64,000 bases of DNA, taken from contig NZ_JAQSDZ010000026.1 in NCBI RefSeq assembly GCF_029946165.1, forward strand, positions 52,808-116,807. The letters run 5' to 3'. The translations under genes were made by a program, and so were the position numbers. The DNA is from Methylotenera sp. (lineage in GTDB: Bacteria > Pseudomonadota > Gammaproteobacteria > Burkholderiales > Methylophilaceae). The notes beneath the pieces were generated by a model. That model did no database searches. It was given only the letters and a program-made list of their open reading frames with translations, and was not told the DNA's origin. The first letter of the stretch is position 1; each line of letters opens with the position of its first letter. Shown piece by piece: positions 61,663 to 64,000 of this stretch.

Positions 61663-64000
61663 ATGATAAAAAAAATTAAATCTATAAAGAACATGGCGAC
61701 TTTCAATAACTTTGATTGGGATACTTCAGTTATTGAAAACGATGGGACTATTTCTGAATTCAAGTTAATTAATATAATTTATGGCCGAAACTATTCTGGT
61801 AAAACAACTATTTCAAGAATAATAAGAGCATTAGAAACAGGACATTTGTCAGAAAAGTATTTAAATCCTGAATTTATAGTCAATATTCATAACAATCAAA
61901 ATGTAGCACATACCAATCTAAAAAATCATAATCAGGTCATTAGAGTATTTAATGAAGATTTTGTCCGTGAAAATCTAAATTTCATATACAACCCTGATGA
62001 CAGCATAAAATCTTTTGCAATTGGTAGCATAAATAATGATATTGAAATAAAAGTTAAAGAAAAAGAAGTGACTCTTGGTTCAGAGTTATTAAATACTGGT
62101 TTATATGCTGAGTTGTTAGTCAAACAGAATAGTTTAAATAACTCCTCTACAACAGCATCACAAGCAAAAATTAGCTTAAATAATAAGCTTGATAAAAAAG
62201 CTACCGATAGAAATTCGGGTATTAAATATAGCAAACACAATTATGATCAGAATTACACAATCACCAAATTACAAAAAGATATTAATCTCACATTAGAAAC
62301 AAGTTTAGTTGCTTTAGATGAAGATCAGATTCAATCCTTTAGACTTTTATTAAAAGAAGAGCAAAAACCAGAAATTTCAGAAACGGTATTACACTCTCTT
62401 AAACTTATTGATTTGAATAAAAATGCAAAAGAACTCGTAGAAAAGAAAATTTCAATCACAACAGCTATTCAAGATTTATTAAATGATAGCTTGCTTGAAG
62501 ACTGGGCTAGAAAAGGCATAAGCCTTCATAAAAACAAAAGGACTGAATGTGGATTTTGTGGAAATAAAATTCCTCATGAATTATGGTCAAAACTTGATAA
62601 CCACTTTAATAAAGAGTCAGAAAACTTAAGAGAAGATATTGAACAATTAATAATCAAAATTGATAATGAAAATTTAGGTATGGATACTTATTTATCCATT
62701 GATCCCAAGTCTTTTTACTCAAAATTCACCTCTGAAATTCAAAGTCTAAAAGATTCCTTAGCTCTAGAATTAAAGGAATACAAAAAGAATCTTAAGAGCA
62801 TAAAAAAACAATTATCCGAAAGACTTTTAAAAATTTCGCAACCAACTGTGTTTGAACTTACAAATGACAACTCTGAAGCCTTGTCTAGCATTGTGAGCTC
62901 TTATGAAGATTTAAGAATCAAATCTAACTTGTTTACCAACACACTTTCTTCAACTCAGGCTAATGCTAAGAATAAACTTAGACTACAAGAAGTTGTTGAA
63001 TTTATAGAAGCTATTAATTATCAGTCTGAATTAGAAAATGTAAATTCTTTGGCTACAGAAGAAAGCTCCCAGAAACTAGCATTTGATGAAACTAATAAGA
63101 ATATAAAAACTTTAAAACAAGAGATTCAGTCTTTAAAAGACCAACTCAAAGATGAAGGCAAAGCGGCCGACCGAGTAAATCACTATCTTAACAATTACTT
63201 TGGACATGCTTTCTTATCAATTAAAGCAATTGAAGATGAAACTGGAAAAAGATTTGAAGTTATAAGGAAAAATATAAAAGCACATCATCTCAGTGAAGGA
63301 GAATGTAGTTTAATTGCATTTTGTTATTTCATAGCAAAATTGGATGATGTTGAAACAAAAAATAGTAAGCCTATTGTATGGATAGATGACCCAATATCAA
63401 GTCTAGATAGTAATCATATATTTTTTATATTCAGTTTGATCTCAACTGAAATTGTTCAGCCAGATAGCTTCAAACAGCTATTTATATCAACTCATAACTT
63501 AGATTTCCTCAAATATCTTAAACGAATTTCTGATAATAGTTCTCATCATAGAGCGCATTTTATTATTGAGCGAAATTATGAGAATAGTCATCTTAAAAAG
63601 ATGCCTAGCTATCTAAAAGATTATGTTACAGAATTTAATTTTTTATTTAAAGAGCTATATAACTGTGCAAAAGCAGATGGTAGCCATGAAGAAAATCACG
63701 ACTGTTTCTATAATTTCGGCAATAATGCGAGAAAATTTCTTGAAGCATTTTTATTTTACAAATATCCAAATTCAACATCTGATAAATTAAAACTTGAAAA
63801 GTTTTTTGGTGATTTAAATTCCCCAATTATTACAGATAGAATTAATAATGAATACTCTCATCTCGGGGGGATGCTTGATAGAAGTATGAGTCCAGTCGAT
63901 GTTCCTGAAATGAAGAAGGTTGCTAGGACAATATTGCTGAAAATTAATAGCAACGACTCAGATCAATTTGAAGCATTATGTGAAAGCATTAATAAAGTTG
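61663..64000 (+). CDS. AAA_13-family ATPase (PrrC/RloC-like), runs off the right edge
   Basis: An open frame from ATG 61663 continues for 779 codons to the window edge. It has Walker A YGRNYSGKTT at residues 40-49, a long coiled-coil middle with a CGFCG zinc-type pair, an ABC signature LSEGE, Walker B PIVWIDDPISSLD and an H loop ISTHN. This is the AAA_13 layout found in the anticodon nucleases PrrC and RloC and in other defence ATPases. The visible C-terminal part (NNARKFLEAFLFYKYP, then RINNEYSHLGG) also fits the family. Whether a nuclease domain follows cannot be seen. It lies 61 bp after the Mrr-like gene. Confidence 0.82.
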   Translation, partial: MIKKIKSIKNMATFNNFDWDTSVIENDGTISEFKLINIIYGRNYSGKTTISRIIRALETGHLSEKYLNPEFIVNIHNNQNVAHTNLKNHNQVIRVFNEDFVRENLNFIYNPDDSIKSFAIGSINNDIEIKVKEKEVTLGSELLNTGLYAELLVKQNSLNNSSTTASQAKISLNNKLDKKATDRNSGIKYSKHNYDQNYTITKLQKDINLTLETSLVALDEDQIQSFRLLLKEEQKPEISETVLHSLKLIDLNKNAKELVEKKISITTAIQDLLNDSLLEDWARKGISLHKNKRTECGFCGNKIPHELWSKLDNHFNKESENLREDIEQLIIKIDNENLGMDTYLSIDPKSFYSKFTSEIQSLKDSLALELKEYKKNLKSIKKQLSERLLKISQPTVFELTNDNSEALSSIVSSYEDLRIKSNLFTNTLSSTQANAKNKLRLQEVVEFIEAINYQSELENVNSLATEESSQKLAFDETNKNIKTLKQEIQSLKDQLKDEGKAADRVNHYLNNYFGHAFLSIKAIEDETGKRFEVIRKNIKAHHLSEGECSLIAFCYFIAKLDDVETKNSKPIVWIDDPISSLDSNHIFFIFSLISTEIVQPDSFKQLFISTHNLDFLKYLKRISDNSSHHRAHFIIERNYENSHLKKMPSYLKDYVTEFNFLFKELYNCAKADGSHEENHDCFYNFGNNARKFLEAFLFYKYPNSTSDKLKLEKFFGDLNSPIITDRINNEYSHLGGMLDRSMSPVDVPEMKKVARTILLKINSNDSDQFEALCESINKV

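Overview
The window looks like the chromosome of an AT-rich betaproteobacterium, most likely a Methylophilaceae/Methylotenera-like methylotroph. This is inferred from gene order and protein character (ubiE-ubiJ-ubiB, and TPR-lolB-ispE-tRNA-Gln-prs-rplY-pth-ychF), not from a database search. Three parts can be separated: ordinary core chromosome, one very large Tn7-like transposon, and the start of a defence-type island at a tRNA gene.

Bases 1-5200: the minus strand carries an isc operon (iscS, iscU, erpA, iscA, hscB, hscA; hscA runs off the left edge). No iscR lies upstream of iscS; the space holds a decayed IS30 transposase. A large membrane PAS-GGDEF-EAL protein (5195-8467) follows, with a perfect FNR/ANR-type box upstream.

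Bases 8585-39483: an apparently complete 30.9 kb Tn7-like transposon. Its termini match at 26 of 27 positions in inverted orientation, start with TGT, and are flanked by the 5-bp duplication ACTGC (8580-8584 and 39484-39488). The right end has three TnsB-site-like repeats at 20-bp period. From left to right it carries a Lon-like AAA+ ATPase without protease domain plus a zinc-ribbon partner; a short-ORF/terminator leader; tnsA-tnsB-tnsC; tniQ1 with a Cro/CI-type regulator, divergent from tniQ2; a broken gene cut by an IS1111-group insertion; a five-gene operon joining a tripartite RND pump to a PAP2 phosphatase and an EptA-type lipid A phosphoethanolamine transferase, divergent from a PmrAB/QseBC-like two-component system; a PAS-GAF-PAS-GGDEF-EAL protein; and an electron-transfer module (ETF-QO, LysR regulator, etfB, etfA, ferredoxin-NADP reductase). 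A 54-codon remnant of a second tniQ sits just inside the right end, so the element is probably a chimera of two related transposons or has gained its cargo by recombination. No Cas gene or CRISPR array is visible, so targeting is presumably by TniQ/TnsD-type DNA recognition. The insertion lies 84 bp before rpoH and 28 bp before a CIRCE (HrcA) operator.

Bases 39567-60228: core genes: rpoH, a bacterial dynamin, DUF971, ubiE, ubiJ, ubiB, mutM, a Gld-type ABC system (ATPase, permease, GldG-like, DUF4340), a TPR lipoprotein, lolB, an adhesin-E/alpha-carbonic-anhydrase fusion lacking one zinc histidine, ispE, tRNA-Gln, prs, rplY, pth, a MITE-like repeat and ychF.

Bases 60386-64000: tRNA-Met, then two pairs of TTTGGCAACA direct repeats resembling integrase arm sites, a membrane Mrr-like nuclease with a topoisomerase-type zinc finger, and an AAA_13 (PrrC/RloC-like) ATPase that continues past the right edge.
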